NCBI GenBank assembly: GCA_947483555.1
Contig: CANKMW010000002.1
Location: forward strand, 1-64,000
Origin: Myxococcales bacterium
GTDB taxonomy: Bacteria > Myxococcota_A > Polyangia > Haliangiales > Haliangiaceae
Direction: 5' to 3'
Length of the DNA stretch: 64,000 nt
Below the pieces are notes generated by a model. That model searched no databases and was not told the DNA's origin. It saw only the letters and a list, made by a program, of their open reading frames with translations. Made by a program: the position numbers and the translations under genes. Within the stretch, counting starts at the first letter, position 1; the number at the start of each line of letters is the position of its first letter. This document shows, piece after piece, positions 23,738 to 34,960 of the stretch.

Positions 23738-25282
23738 TCAGAAACCGGCGACGCGGAAGATCCGGCCGCGGTTCCCGGCCGACGGGGACGTGAGCACGTA
23801 GGCGGTGCCGGCCGCGACGCTGACGTCGATGGGATCGTTGCGCAGGTAGGCCGCGGCGCGCGGACCGCTGCCCGCGGTCGCCACCACGCGCTGGTCCGCG
23901 CTCAACGCGACCAGGAGCGAGTTGGCAAACGCCGACGTGCCTCCGACCCACTCGATCCCCCACGGCTCCTGGACGTCGCTGGCCTCGAACCCGGTCGCCA
24001 CCCCGGTGCCGCGATCGACGCGCCAGATCTCGTCGCGGTTGAAGTCGGAGACGTAGATCTCGCCGGCGGGACCGATCGCGATGCCGCGCGGCTGATCGAA
24101 CACGCCCAGGGTCAGGCCGGTGGGCTGCGCGCCGGCATTGCAGGTCGCGGCGCGGGCGACGCGCTGGCGGTCGTCGTCGACGACCAGCAGGCCCAGGGTG
24201 GCGTCGACGACCAGATGGTACGGCTCGACCGGATTGTCGACGCTGATGTCGTTGCAGAAGCCGGCGGCGTCGTAGCGCAGGGTGTTCGGATTCCAGGTCA
24301 GGTGGCCGATGCGGCGCTGACGATCGGTGTAGTAGAGGTTGTCGCCGCTGGCGTCGAACGCGACCCCCTCCATGGTGCCGACACCGGTGACGACCGCGAT
24401 CGGATCGACGGCGCCGGTGGTCGGGTTCACCTTGCGGACGCAGGCGCCGTTGCACGGCGCCGGACCGGCGTTGTCGGCCACGTACAGCTGGCCGTCGCGC
24501 GGCGACACCGCCAGCCCGCGAGGATCGTCGAGGAACTGGGTGGTGCCGTCGGCGACCAGGCCGCCGGCGAGCCCGGGCGGCGTCGCGATCACGATCGACG
24601 GATCGACGGTGAGGATGATGGCGGTGGCGGCGCCGCGGTTGCCGGACAGATCGGCCGCCAGCGCGGTCAGCGTGATGGTGGGACCGGCCGCGGCGCTGGC
24701 CGGCACGTCGAGGCGGAAGGTCAGGGTGGCATCGGTGGTGCCGCTGGCGGTCACCGTCGTGCGCTGCTGATCGACGGAGCCCGCCGCTTCGAGCACGACG
24801 CGGCTGGTGCCGATCTCGTCGCGCACGCGGACCTGCACGTCGAGCGGCAGGCCGGGACCGATCCGCAGGTCGGTGGTGGGTGGCAGGATCTCGATCGTCG
24901 GTGGCGTGCGGTCGAGGACCAGGAACGTGGCCACGCCGGCGACGCCGGCCTCCTCGGTCGCGGCCACGGTGACGACGCCGGTGCCGTCCCAGTCGAGGCC
25001 GGCGAGGACCGCCTCGAAGCGGCCGGCTTCGTCGCTGCGGCCGGCGACGGGAGCGACGTCGTGGACCGTGCCGTTGCGATCGGTGTAGGCGACGGTGACC
25101 GTCACCGGCTGATCGGCCAGCGGCGTGCTCTCGGCGACGACCAGGGCGCGGACGGTGGTGGTGCCGTCGAGCGACGACACCAGCGCGGGGTTCAGCTCGA
25201 CCAGGACGGCGTCGGGGCTGGCGCAGGCCGCCACCCCCAGCACCGCCCAGGCACAGGCGCAGACACGACAGGCGAGGCTCAT
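23738..25282 (-). CDS. lipoprotein with Ig-like region and NHL-type beta-propeller
   Basis: 514 residues from ATG 25282 (GGAGC upstream). Lipobox LGVAAC. Residues about 20-235 contain Ig-like modules (DGTTTVRALVVAESTPL, DWDGTGVVTVAAT, PSIVIATPP). These are clearly paralogous to the lipoprotein encoded at 25884-26570. Residues 250-514 form a six-bladed propeller of NHL/SMP-30 style (DPRGLAVSPRDGQLYVADN, QPRGIAIGPAGEIYVSDFN). It is the third gene of a unit with the lipoprotein and the barrel-like protein, 37 nt after the latter. The likely role is binding at the cell surface; the ligand is unknown. Confidence 0.8.
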   Translation of the reverse strand: MSLACRVCACAWAVLGVAACASPDAVLVELNPALVSSLDGTTTVRALVVAESTPLADQPVTVTVAYTDRNGTVHDVAPVAGRSDEAGRFEAVLAGLDWDGTGVVTVAATEEAGVAGVATFLVLDRTPPTIEILPPTTDLRIGPGLPLDVQVRVRDEIGTSRVVLEAAGSVDQQRTTVTASGTTDATLTFRLDVPASAAAGPTITLTALAADLSGNRGAATAIILTVDPSIVIATPPGLAGGLVADGTTQFLDDPRGLAVSPRDGQLYVADNAGPAPCNGACVRKVNPTTGAVDPIAVVTGVGTMEGVAFDASGDNLYYTDRQRRIGHLTWNPNTLRYDAAGFCNDISVDNPVEPYHLVVDATLGLLVVDDDRQRVARAATCNAGAQPTGLTLGVFDQPRGIAIGPAGEIYVSDFNRDEIWRVDRGTGVATGFEASDVQEPWGIEWVGGTSAFANSLLVALSADQRVVATAGSGPRAAAYLRNDPIDVSVAAGTAYVLTSPSAGNRGRIFRVAGF

Positions 25283-25319
25283 GGTTGCTCCAGGTGAAGG
25301 GGCGCGCACGCAGGCGGCA

Positions 25320-25874
25320 TCAGCGCAGGTACCAGCGCGCGCCGGCGAACAGCTCGACGAACAGATCGCTCTCCTGCGCGTGTGGGCACACGCTGCTGGC
25401 GCCCGAGATCAGGCTGCAGCTCGAGGTGCGCGCCAGGTCGTAACCGGGGGCAGCCTCGACGTAGAGCTCGACCCGTTCGAAGGCCAGCGCCAGCGTCGCA
25501 CTGGCGAGCACGCTGGTGTGGGCGTCGGGCAGCTCGTCCATCGACGCCGGGGCGTAGTGATGCCGGTGGTGGCGCACGCCGATCCCGACGTGCAGCGGCA
25601 CCGCGAAGCGCGCCCGACGGGCCAGCGTCGCCGCGGCGTAGGTCGCCTCGGCGCGCACCGACAGCCCGGGGCCGAACCAGGTGCCGGTGCCGACGGCGGC
25701 GACGCCACCGATCCGGCCGGCACCGGGCGCGAACCGCACCGTGACCGACGACGGCTCGCCGAGCTCGACGCCGAACGCGAGGCCGGAGGGCAAGGGGCGA
25801 TCGGCGGGCGCGCGGTCGGCGGACACCGGGCCGGGGGCGGCCATGACGGCCGCGGCGACGAAGAGGTGGCGCAT
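25320..25874 (-). CDS. predicted small outer-membrane barrel protein
   Basis: 184 residues with a signal peptide ending PVSA-DR. The body has alternating strands (GLAFGVELGEPSSVTVRF, GLSVRAEATYAAATL, FAVPLHVGIGVRHH) and ends in VELFAGARWYLR, with an aromatic penultimate strand as in barrel-assembly signals. It contains the His cluster RHHRHHY. It lies 9 nt after the Ig-like lipoprotein gene and 37 nt before the propeller lipoprotein, so the three are an operon, perhaps one complex in the outer membrane. The family is not recognised. Confidence 0.65.
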   Translation of the reverse strand: MRHLFVAAAVMAAPGPVSADRAPADRPLPSGLAFGVELGEPSSVTVRFAPGAGRIGGVAAVGTGTWFGPGLSVRAEATYAAATLARRARFAVPLHVGIGVRHHRHHYAPASMDELPDAHTSVLASATLALAFERVELYVEAAPGYDLARTSSCSLISGASSVCPHAQESDLFVELFAGARWYLR

Positions 25875-25883
25875 GGCGGGCTC

Positions 25884-26570
25884 CTACGGGCGGGCGTCGA
25901 CGGTGAGCACGACCGGCGTGCCGGCCGCGAGGTTGCCAGACAGGTCGCCCGCCAGCGCGTACAACGTGATGGTGCCGCCGACCTGGGCGTTGTCGGGGAC
26001 CGAGAGCTCGAAGTCGACGGTGGCGTCGGCCGAACCGCTGGCCACCACCGTGGAGCGCAGGCGGTCGAGCTGGCCGGAGGCCTCGAGGAACACCTCGCTG
26101 ACGCCGATCTCGTCCTGGACGCGGACCGGCACGGTGAAGTCCTGGCCCTGCGTGACGTGGCGCGACAGGGTCGGCGGCGTGATCGACACGCTCGGCGGCG
26201 TGCGGTCGATCACCGCGAACGTCGCGACGGCCGCGACGTCGATCACGCCGGTCACCGCCACCGTGACCGTGCCGGCGCCGTCCCAGTCGAGCCCGCTGAT
26301 CTCGGCCTCGAACCCGCCGCGCCCGTCGGTGCTGCCGCTGATCGGGGCGATGGCGTGGGGGGCGCCGTTGCGGTCGGTGTAGTCGACGCTGAGCGACAGC
26401 GGCTGTTCCGGCATCGGCTCGGCGTCGCTCATCACCACCGCGCGCACCCGGGCGATGCCGTCGAGCGACGACACGACCTCCGGCGAGACGGTGACCAGGA
26501 CGTTGTTCGGTTGATCGCAGCCGAGCAACGCCAGCGACACACACGTGGACAAAGCTAGGACAAGGCGCAT
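25884..26570 (-). CDS. Ig-like lipoprotein, paralogue of the propeller protein's N-terminus
   Basis: 228 residues. GGGAGGAACTCG precedes ATG 26570, and the lipobox is LALLGC. The rest matches, module by module, the first 230 residues of the lipoprotein at 23738-25282: SPEVVSSLDGIARVRAVV against NPALVSSLDGTTTVRALV; SLSVDYTDRNGAPHAIAP against TVAYTDRNGTVHDVAP; VIDRTPPSVSITPPT against VLDRTPPTIEILPPT. It lacks the propeller, so a domain was gained or lost after duplication. It is the first gene of its operon, behind a sigma-54-like promoter. Confidence 0.8.
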   Translation of the reverse strand: MRLVLALSTCVSLALLGCDQPNNVLVTVSPEVVSSLDGIARVRAVVMSDAEPMPEQPLSLSVDYTDRNGAPHAIAPISGSTDGRGGFEAEISGLDWDGAGTVTVAVTGVIDVAAVATFAVIDRTPPSVSITPPTLSRHVTQGQDFTVPVRVQDEIGVSEVFLEASGQLDRLRSTVVASGSADATVDFELSVPDNAQVGGTITLYALAGDLSGNLAAGTPVVLTVDARP

Positions 26571-26597
26571 CGAGTTCCTCCCTGGCCAGGCCAGCAC

Positions 26598-26612
26598 GCA
26601 CTCGGCGTGCCA
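26598..26612 (-). promoter_or_regulatory. sigma-54-like promoter of the Ig-like lipoprotein operon
   Basis: TGGCACGCCGAGTGC on the minus strand matches the -24/-12 consensus apart from the first T of TTGC. The predicted start near 26586 lies 4 nt before GGGAGG. The stretch GGTTGGCGCTGGCACG to the start codon is shared with 11568-11621 on the plus strand. Confidence 0.6.
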
Positions 26613-26793
26613 GCGCCAACCTGCCGCGCCGATGCGCGCTGGGGTCGTGGTCCTGTACCGATGCTGCGCAAGCGCGCACGATCGGGACATCAACCGCCAC
26701 GGTCGGCGAACGCGGCCGGTGGCGATCGCGGCCCGGCATGGCAGTCGCAGCGAACCGCGCGTCGCTGGCACCGATCTTGGAATACCGTTGGCG

Positions 26794-28161
26794 ATGACCA
26801 CGCCCGACCCGAGCTCCGAGGCCCGCGCCGAGACCGAGAAATTCATGCACGGCCTCGAGCGCCGCAACCCTGGCGAGCCCGAGTTCCACCAGGCCGTGCG
26901 CGAGGCGATCGAGACCCTGATGCCGTACACCCTGGCGCACCCACGCTATCGAGAGGCCCAGATCCTCGAGCGGCTGACCGAGCCCGACCGGGTCATCACG
27001 TTTCGTGTCACCTGGGAGGACGACACCGGCCACGTGCGCGTCAATCGGGCCTGGCGGGTGCAGTTCAACAACTCGATCGGCCCCTACAAGGGCGGGCTGC
27101 GCTTCCACCACGACGTCACGCTCGGCACGCTCAAGTTCCTCGGCTTCGAGCAGACGTTGAAGAACAGCCTCACCGGCCTGCCGATGGGCGGCGCCAAGGG
27201 TGGCTCGAACTTCAACCCCAAGGGCAAGTCCGACCGCGAGGTGATGCGCTTCTGCCAGGCCATGATGATCGAGCTGTCACGCCACATCGGCGACGACGTC
27301 GACGTTCCGGCCGGCGACATCGGCGTCGGCGCGCGCGAGATCAGCTACCTGTTCGGCCAGTGGAAGCGACTCAACAACCGCTTCGCCGGCGTGATCACCG
27401 GCAAGGGGCTGGCCTTCGGCGGCAGCCTGATCCGCACCGAGGCGACCGGCTACGGGTGCACGTACTTCCTGCAGGACATGCTGGCCACCCGCGGCGACAG
27501 CGTCGCGGGTAAGACGGCGTGCGTCTCGGGCTCGGGCAACGTCGCGATCTACGCGGTGGAGAAGCTCCACGCCCTGGGCGCCAAGGTCGTGACCATGTCC
27601 GATTCCGACGGCACCATCCACGACCCGGACGGCATCGGGCCCGACAAGCTGGCGTTCGTGCGCGAGCTCAAGGAGGTCCAGCGCGGCCGCATCAGCGAGT
27701 ACGCCACCCGCTACGGCGTCGAGTACGTCGCCGGGCAACGGCCGTGGCGGATCCCGTGCCAGATCGCGATGCCGTGCGCGACCCAGAACGAGCTCGACGA
27801 GGACGACGCCCGGACGCTGCTGCGCAACGGCTGCATCGCGGTCGCGGAAGGCGCCAACATGCCAAGCACCCTGGGCGCGGTGCGCGCGTTCCTCGATGCC
27901 CGCATCCGGTTCGGGCCGGCCAAGGCCGCCAACGCCGGCGGCGTCGCCGTCTCCGGGCTCGAGCAGAGCCAGAACGCGCTCCGCCTGTCGTGGAGCCGCG
28001 AGGAGGTCGACCAGCGGCTCGACGTCATCATGGAGAGCATCCACACCAAGTGCGTCGAGTACGGGCAGAGCGCCGATGGCTTCATCGACTACGTCAAGGG
28101 CGCCAACCTGGCGGGCTTCGTGAAAGTCGCCGACGCGATGGTGGCGTTCGGGGCCACCTGA
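26794..28161 (+). CDS. gdhA: NADP-specific glutamate dehydrogenase
   Basis: 455 residues, the usual length of the hexameric NADP enzyme. It interconverts 2-oxoglutarate plus ammonia and glutamate in the cytoplasm. GPYKGGLRFHHDV and PMGGAKGGSNFNPKGKS contain the substrate site and the catalytic Lys (K135). ACVSGSGNVAIYAVEKL is the Rossmann loop, and ATQNELDEDDA and GANMPST fit the family. TACCGT stands 5 nt before the ATG and no ribosome-binding site is present, so it is probably leaderless. It is a single gene, divergent from the lipoprotein operon, and its end faces the kinase gene. Confidence 0.95.
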   Translation: MTTPDPSSEARAETEKFMHGLERRNPGEPEFHQAVREAIETLMPYTLAHPRYREAQILERLTEPDRVITFRVTWEDDTGHVRVNRAWRVQFNNSIGPYKGGLRFHHDVTLGTLKFLGFEQTLKNSLTGLPMGGAKGGSNFNPKGKSDREVMRFCQAMMIELSRHIGDDVDVPAGDIGVGAREISYLFGQWKRLNNRFAGVITGKGLAFGGSLIRTEATGYGCTYFLQDMLATRGDSVAGKTACVSGSGNVAIYAVEKLHALGAKVVTMSDSDGTIHDPDGIGPDKLAFVRELKEVQRGRISEYATRYGVEYVAGQRPWRIPCQIAMPCATQNELDEDDARTLLRNGCIAVAEGANMPSTLGAVRAFLDARIRFGPAKAANAGGVAVSGLEQSQNALRLSWSREEVDQRLDVIMESIHTKCVEYGQSADGFIDYVKGANLAGFVKVADAMVAFGAT

Positions 28162-28196
28162 GCGGACGCAACCGCGCCGCGCCGCGCCGCCCGCGG

Positions 28197-29813
28197 CTAC
28201 GGCTCGAGTGGCTCGACGTGGCGGAGATCGCGATCGACCGGGACCTCGATCACGACGGTGCGGGTGACCCCGAGCCGGGCGTTGGCGAAGTGGATCCGGT
28301 GCCGGCCCGGCGGCAGCTCGATGGTCTCCGGCGTCTGGTGCGGCGTCGGGTCGTCGTCGACCGTGAAGTCGGCCCACGGCGTGGCACCGATCGTGACCTT
28401 GCGTCGCCCGGCGGTCGCGCCGGTCCCGGCATCGGCGCCCGCGGACCCGGCCTCGGGGTCGGCCGTCCGCGTGGACGCGTCGGCGGGCGCGCGGCCCGGC
28501 GACGCATCGACCGATGATGCGACCGCCGCGTCGCCGCCACCACCGTCGACGACTCCGCCGGCGTCGACGCTGGCGGCCGCGTCGACGGCAACCCGGGCAT
28601 CGACGGTCACCGCCGCGTCCACGACGACGCGCTGGACGCCGCCGCGACCGCCGCCGATCACGAGCCAGGCAACGACGACCAGCCCGGCGGCGGCGACCAG
28701 CGCGGTGGCCAGCAGGTAGCGCCGAGAGACCGCCGGCGCCACGACGGCGGCCGGTGGCGCGATCGCGGCCGGTCGCTCGCGCACCGGTGCGGCGACGACC
28801 ACCTCGACGGCGGCGACGGTCTCGGCCAGCGAGCGCATCGTCAACGGATCGAGGTCGCCATCGGCCGGCGCCTCGATGCGCGCGCCCTCGAGAGGCTCGC
28901 CCTCGACCTTGCCGGCCTCGTCGCCCCACGCTTCCTGCAACCAGTCGGCGAGCTGCCGCGCCGGCGCCGGACCAGGCGCGGCGGCGCGCGCCTCGACCAG
29001 GTAGCGGTCGAGCGCGGCCAGCATCGCCGCCGCGTCGGGAAAACGGGCGGCCGGATCGAGCTGGGTGGCGCGCGCGATCACCGCGATCAGCGCCGGGGGG
29101 CCGGCAGGCAACTCGGGCAGCGTGCCGGCGCGAGTGTCCTCCAGCATCTCGGGCTTGCCGCGGCCACGGCGCACGCGCTGGCCGGCGACCAGCTCCCACA
29201 GCACCAGCCCGAGGCCGTAGAGGTCGGCGCGCGCGTCGGTGGGCTGGTAGCGCGCCTGCTCGGGCGCCATGTACGCGATCGTGCCGCGCACGTCGCCGCC
29301 AGGATCGCCGGCGAGCGCGGCGACGCCGAAATCGGTGAGCTTGACGGCGCCGTCCCAGGACAGCAGCACGTTGCGCGGGGTCACGTCGCGATGCACGACC
29401 CCGAGCGGCGCGCCGTCGTTGCCGCGGCGGTTGTGGGCGTGATCGAGTGCCTGGCAGCACTCGGCGGCGATGAAGGCGGCGAGCAGGGGCGGCGGCGGGC
29501 CCTTGGCCCGCGCCAGCGTGGCCCCCAGGTCACGGCCCTCGACGTGCTCCATGGCCAGAAAGGCGGCATCGCCGACCCGCCCGAAATCGAACACCGGGAC
29601 GATGTTCTGGTGGTTGAGGGTCATCGACAGCCGCGCTTCGCGCACGAACAGATCGAGGAACGTGGTGTCGCCGCTCCGCGCCGGCCTGACCCGCTTGATC
29701 ACCAACCGCTTCTCCAGGCCGGCCACCCGCCGCCGCGCCAGGTAGACGTCGGCCATCCCGCCCCGCCCGAGCAACCGGAGCAGCTCGTAGCGGCCCAGCA
29801 CCGTCGCGGCCAT
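28197..29813 (-). CDS. transmembrane Ser/Thr protein kinase with extracellular PEGA-like domain
   Basis: 538 residues. Residues 9-270 are a complete Hanks-type kinase: glycine loop GRGGMA (16-21), Lys40, HRDVTPRN (141-148), DFG (161-163) and MAPEQ. A single helix (about residues 375-395, LLATALVAAAGLVVVAWLVI) is followed by an Ala/Asp/Val-rich linker. A C-terminal beta domain (IGATPWADFTVDDDP, PETIELPPGRHRIHF) of the PEGA type lies outside the membrane. TATAGT lies exactly 6 nt before the ATG without a ribosome-binding site. It is divergent from a periplasmic protein that also has a PEGA-like segment, a possible ligand or partner. Confidence 0.9.
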   Translation of the reverse strand: MAATVLGRYELLRLLGRGGMADVYLARRRVAGLEKRLVIKRVRPARSGDTTFLDLFVREARLSMTLNHQNIVPVFDFGRVGDAAFLAMEHVEGRDLGATLARAKGPPPPLLAAFIAAECCQALDHAHNRRGNDGAPLGVVHRDVTPRNVLLSWDGAVKLTDFGVAALAGDPGGDVRGTIAYMAPEQARYQPTDARADLYGLGLVLWELVAGQRVRRGRGKPEMLEDTRAGTLPELPAGPPALIAVIARATQLDPAARFPDAAAMLAALDRYLVEARAAAPGPAPARQLADWLQEAWGDEAGKVEGEPLEGARIEAPADGDLDPLTMRSLAETVAAVEVVVAAPVRERPAAIAPPAAVVAPAVSRRYLLATALVAAAGLVVVAWLVIGGGRGGVQRVVVDAAVTVDARVAVDAAASVDAGGVVDGGGGDAAVASSVDASPGRAPADASTRTADPEAGSAGADAGTGATAGRRKVTIGATPWADFTVDDDPTPHQTPETIELPPGRHRIHFANARLGVTRTVVIEVPVDRDLRHVEPLEP

Positions 29814-29819
29814 CACGGC

Positions 29820-29825
29820 ACTATA
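29820..29825 (-). promoter_or_regulatory. -10 box TATAGT, leaderless start of the kinase gene
   Basis: TATAGT is separated from ATG 29813 by GCCGTG, which places the expected transcript start on the A of the ATG. Confidence 0.55.
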
Positions 29826-29835
29826 GCGCGCCGGG

Positions 29836-29864
29836 TTGACCGTTCGCGGGCCACGGCCGATGAT
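29836..29864 (+). promoter_or_regulatory. sigma-70-type promoter of the 29873 gene
   Basis: TTGACC (29836-29841) and GATGAT (29859-29864) are 17 bases apart, and the GTG start follows 8 nt later. It overlaps the promoter region of the divergent kinase gene. Confidence 0.5.
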
Positions 29865-29872
29865 GAGGGCAC

Positions 29873-30919
29873 GTGCGAGCCATCGTCCTGGCCGCGGCCG
29901 TCGCCCTGTCGCCGGCAGGCATCGCGTCGGCCGCCCCGGCCGCCGACGTGATCCTGTACTGGGCACCGCCCGACGCGCCGGCCGTCCTGCGCACGCGGTC
30001 GCGCGCCGCCGCCGAGGCCGCCGGCGCCGCCTTCGTCGATCGATCGCCGCCGCCGCCGCGGCCGGCCGACGCCGCGCGGATCGCCGCCGCGCTGGTTGCC
30101 TACGACCAGCTCCGCTTCGACGAGGCCGTCGCGCTGCTCGATCAGGCCGCCGCCGAGCTCGACCGCACCGGCGCCGCCGGCCTCGACGTGGCGCGGCTCG
30201 CCGAGCTGTTCCTCTACCGCGGCCTGGCCCGGATCCAGCTCGGGCAGCCGATGCAAGCCTGGGACGATCTGCTGATCGCGGCGCGCATCGATCCGACCCG
30301 ACGGCTCGATCCGGCGCGCTTCCCACCGCGGGCGATCGAACAGCTCGAGCGCGCCCGCGCCGAGGTCGCCGCCGCGCCGCGCGGCGCCCTGCGCGTGACC
30401 GCGGCGGCCGGCTGCGTGATCACGATCGACGGCGCCATCGCCGGCGACGGACGCGCCGAGCTACCGCACGGCGCGCACTGGATCGACGCCGCCTGCCCCG
30501 AGCATCAGCCGTGGGGCCGTCGCGTCGTCGTCGACCGTACCGCGGTCGAGGTCGTGGTCGCGGCCACGCCGATCCGGCCGCCGGGCGAGGATGACGCCCT
30601 GATCCAGGCCCGCGCGCTGGGCGCCAAGAGCGTCCTCGAGGTCGTGGTGCTGGGCGGCGCGGCACGCCTGCGCCACCGCCGGGGCGATGGCCGCGAGCTG
30701 GCGCGCGCGCTGGTGACGGTCGACAGCGAGGCGGTGGCCGCGGCCATCGAACGTCTGCTCGCGCCGGCGCCGCCGACCCGCGAGCGCTGGTACCGCTCGC
30801 GCTGGGTGTGGGCGGCCGGCGGCGCCGTGGCGGCGGCGGCCTTGATCGTGCCGCTGGCCGTGCGCGACGGCGGTCCCGGCGACCGCGTGGTCCGTCCGAC
30901 CGGGTTGCCGCCGTGGTGA
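29873..30919 (+). CDS. exported TPR/PEGA-like protein with C-terminal membrane helix
   Basis: 348 residues from GTG 29873. A signal peptide ends near IASA-AP. Residues about 65-165 are helical and TPR-like (LVAYDQLRFDEAVALLDQAA, ELFLYRGLARIQLGQPMQA). Residues 165-225 form a PEGA-like beta segment (RVTAAAGCVITIDGAIAG). A helix near 310-330 (WVWAAGGAVAAAALIVPLAV) could anchor it. The domain order is common among myxobacterial proteins encoded next to Ser/Thr kinases. Its end overlaps the GTG start of the kelch lipoprotein by four bases (GTGA). Confidence 0.7.
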   Translation: MRAIVLAAAVALSPAGIASAAPAADVILYWAPPDAPAVLRTRSRAAAEAAGAAFVDRSPPPPRPADAARIAAALVAYDQLRFDEAVALLDQAAAELDRTGAAGLDVARLAELFLYRGLARIQLGQPMQAWDDLLIAARIDPTRRLDPARFPPRAIEQLERARAEVAAAPRGALRVTAAAGCVITIDGAIAGDGRAELPHGAHWIDAACPEHQPWGRRVVVDRTAVEVVVAATPIRPPGEDDALIQARALGAKSVLEVVVLGGAARLRHRRGDGRELARALVTVDSEAVAAAIERLLAPAPPTRERWYRSRWVWAAGGAVAAAALIVPLAVRDGGPGDRVVRPTGLPPW

Positions 30920-32342
30920 CCGCGGCTCGCACCGCGCTCGTGGTGGCGACGCTCGCCGCCGGGGCTGGCTGTGGCCCCGACGATGTCATCGTCGCGCCGG
31001 TGATCGACGGCCCGGCGCCCGGCAGCGACGCGGCCGCGTTCCCTGATCTCGACGAGATCGTGATCGCGGTGGCGCGCGCCGGTTCGCCGGCCGATCTGCT
31101 GACCGCCACGTTCACGCCCGGGCAGACCATCGAGCTCGCCGGCGTGCCGGACGGTGACGATCTCGTCCTGCACCTCACCGGCCGTCTCAACGGCGGCGAC
31201 GTCGCCTACGGGCGGACCTGTGGCTTCGCGCTGGCGGCCGACGAACCGCCGCCGGCACCCCACCTGTGGTTCGCGCGCACCGTCAAGTGGGGTGACCTGG
31301 CCGCCTCGCCGGCGGCGGTCCGCCGCGGCGGTCGCGCGGTGGTCTACCGCGACGGCAGCGCGCTGTTCATCGGCGGCGACGACGCCACCAGCCAGCCGGT
31401 GACCGCGCTCGAACGCTTCGATCCGGTCAACGGCGAGCTGAGGCAGATCACGTCGCTGGCGTCGCGCCGGGACGCCACCGTGGCCACCCTCGGCGACGGC
31501 CGCCTGGTCATCCTCGGCGGCATCGACCCGCTCAACAACGCCGCCGCCGCGCGCCTCGAGGTCGTCGAGCTCGACGGCAACGGCGTCGGCCGGGTCGACA
31601 CCTTCGACGATCTCCGCCTGGCGCGCTCCGGCGCCACCGCGGCGACCCTCACCGACGGCCGCGTGGTCGTCTTCGGCGGCGGCCCGGTTGGCGCCGCCCC
31701 GCTGGCGGCTCCGGTCGAGATCGCCGGCGACGGCGCCACGGTCGCCATCCGCGAGCTGCGCGCCGCGATGGCGTTCCCGCGCCGCGGCGCCACCGCGACC
31801 CGGCTGTCCGACGACCTGGGCGCGCCGGTGCTGATCACCGGCGGCACCGACGCCGCCGGGGTCCTGGTCGCGCCGGCCGAGCTGTGGAAACCGCTGCGCG
31901 AGGACTTCGCCGATCCGCTGTCGTTCGCGCCGACCATGCGGGTCCCGCGCCGCGGCCACGCCGCCGTCCGCATGCCCGACGGAAGCGTGCTGGTCATCGG
32001 CGGCGTCGGCGCCGCCGACCTGCCGGTGCGGACTCTCGAGCTGTTCACGCTCGACGCCGGCTTCGTCGACGCCGGCCTGTTGCCGCCCGGCGCCGGGGTG
32101 ATCGAGCCGTCGATCACCACCCTGCCCGATGGCCGCGTGCTGATCGCCGGCGGCCGCGAGACCCCGGGCGGCGAGCCGGTGCTGGGCGCCTACATCATCA
32201 ACCTCGATCCGCTCGACGGCTCGGTCGACGCGGTCACCACCGATCGCCTCACCGCCGCCCGCGCCGGCCACGCCGCCGCTCGGCTGTGCGACGGCACCAT
32301 CGTCGTGCTCGGCGGCACCGACCTCGCCAGCCCGATCGAGCG

Positions 32343-34151
<1,809 letters not shown>

Positions 34152-34269
34152 GCAGGATCACGCCGTACGTCGGGTGTACGCAGCTTGCACAGTGTCGGGG
34201 CCTCTTCGAGGGCGGCTCGATGGGGGGCCGGCAGCAAAACCCCTGGGTTCCCTGAGCGTTCCTGATGGT

Positions 34270-34285
34270 ACTCTGGTTGCAGAGT
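34270..34285 (+). promoter_or_regulatory. perfect hairpin before the lipoprotein start
   Basis: ACTCTG-GTTG-CAGAGT forms a six-base-pair stem 9 nt before GTG 34295. It could be an operator or a structure in the leader, and it favours the GTG over the ATG at 34265 as the true start. Confidence 0.3.
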
Positions 34286-34294
34286 CTCCGCGCT

Positions 34295-34960
34295 GTGACG
34301 TCCAGGATTGTAGGGATCGCGTTGGTCGTGCTCGCCGGGTGCCCGATCGGCGGCGACGACCAGGTCGATCCCGACGCCAGCGGTGACGGCAACGCCGGCA
34401 CCTCGGGGCTGACCGTGACCTGGGCGGTCGCGCCCGCCGTACCCGGGCCGGTGTCGGCCGATGTCAGTGTCCGCGAGCTGCGCCTGGAGGCCAGCTCGCT
34501 GCGCGTGATCGGCGACTCGGCGCCACCCGGCGACGCGCGCACCTCGCGGACCTCCCTCGACCTGCGCTGGCGCAGCGAGCAGGCTCCCGCCGCGGTCGAG
34601 CTGGCGGCGGCGCCGGCCGGCCTGTACTCGCGGCTCGAGATCGGCGTCGGTGGCAGCGACGAGCACCTGACCATCAAGGGCGACGCCCGGGTCGGTGGCA
34701 CGGTCTACCCGTTCGAGATCGAGGACGAACGTCAGCATGCGCTGACGCTGTCGATGGCGCTCGCCCTCGCCCCCGGTCAGCACGCGACCATCCCGGTCAC
34801 CGTCGACGTCGCGGTGATCCTGGCCGCGGTGCCGTTCGACCAGCTGTCGACGGACAACGGCACGCTGGTCTTCGACGACGACGACCCGCGGCTCGACGCG
34901 CTGTGGTCGGCGATCGATCGCGCGGTCACGGTGCCGGCGACGTTCGTCATCGGCAGATGA
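34295..34960 (+). CDS. lipoprotein of unknown function
   Basis: 221 residues from GTG 34295, giving the compact signal TSRIVGIALVVLAGC; an in-frame ATG at 34265 would add ten residues. After the lipobox come an Asp/Gly-rich spacer and a beta-rich body (LRLEASSLRVIGDSAP, SLDLRWRSEQAPAAVELA, GLYSRLEIGVGG) that resembles secreted DUF4382-like domains, although I cannot fix the family. There are no catalytic motifs. It converges with the CotH gene and overlaps its end by 14 bases. Confidence 0.6.
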   Translation: MTSRIVGIALVVLAGCPIGGDDQVDPDASGDGNAGTSGLTVTWAVAPAVPGPVSADVSVRELRLEASSLRVIGDSAPPGDARTSRTSLDLRWRSEQAPAAVELAAAPAGLYSRLEIGVGGSDEHLTIKGDARVGGTVYPFEIEDERQHALTLSMALALAPGQHATIPVTVDVAVILAAVPFDQLSTDNGTLVFDDDDPRLDALWSAIDRAVTVPATFVIGR

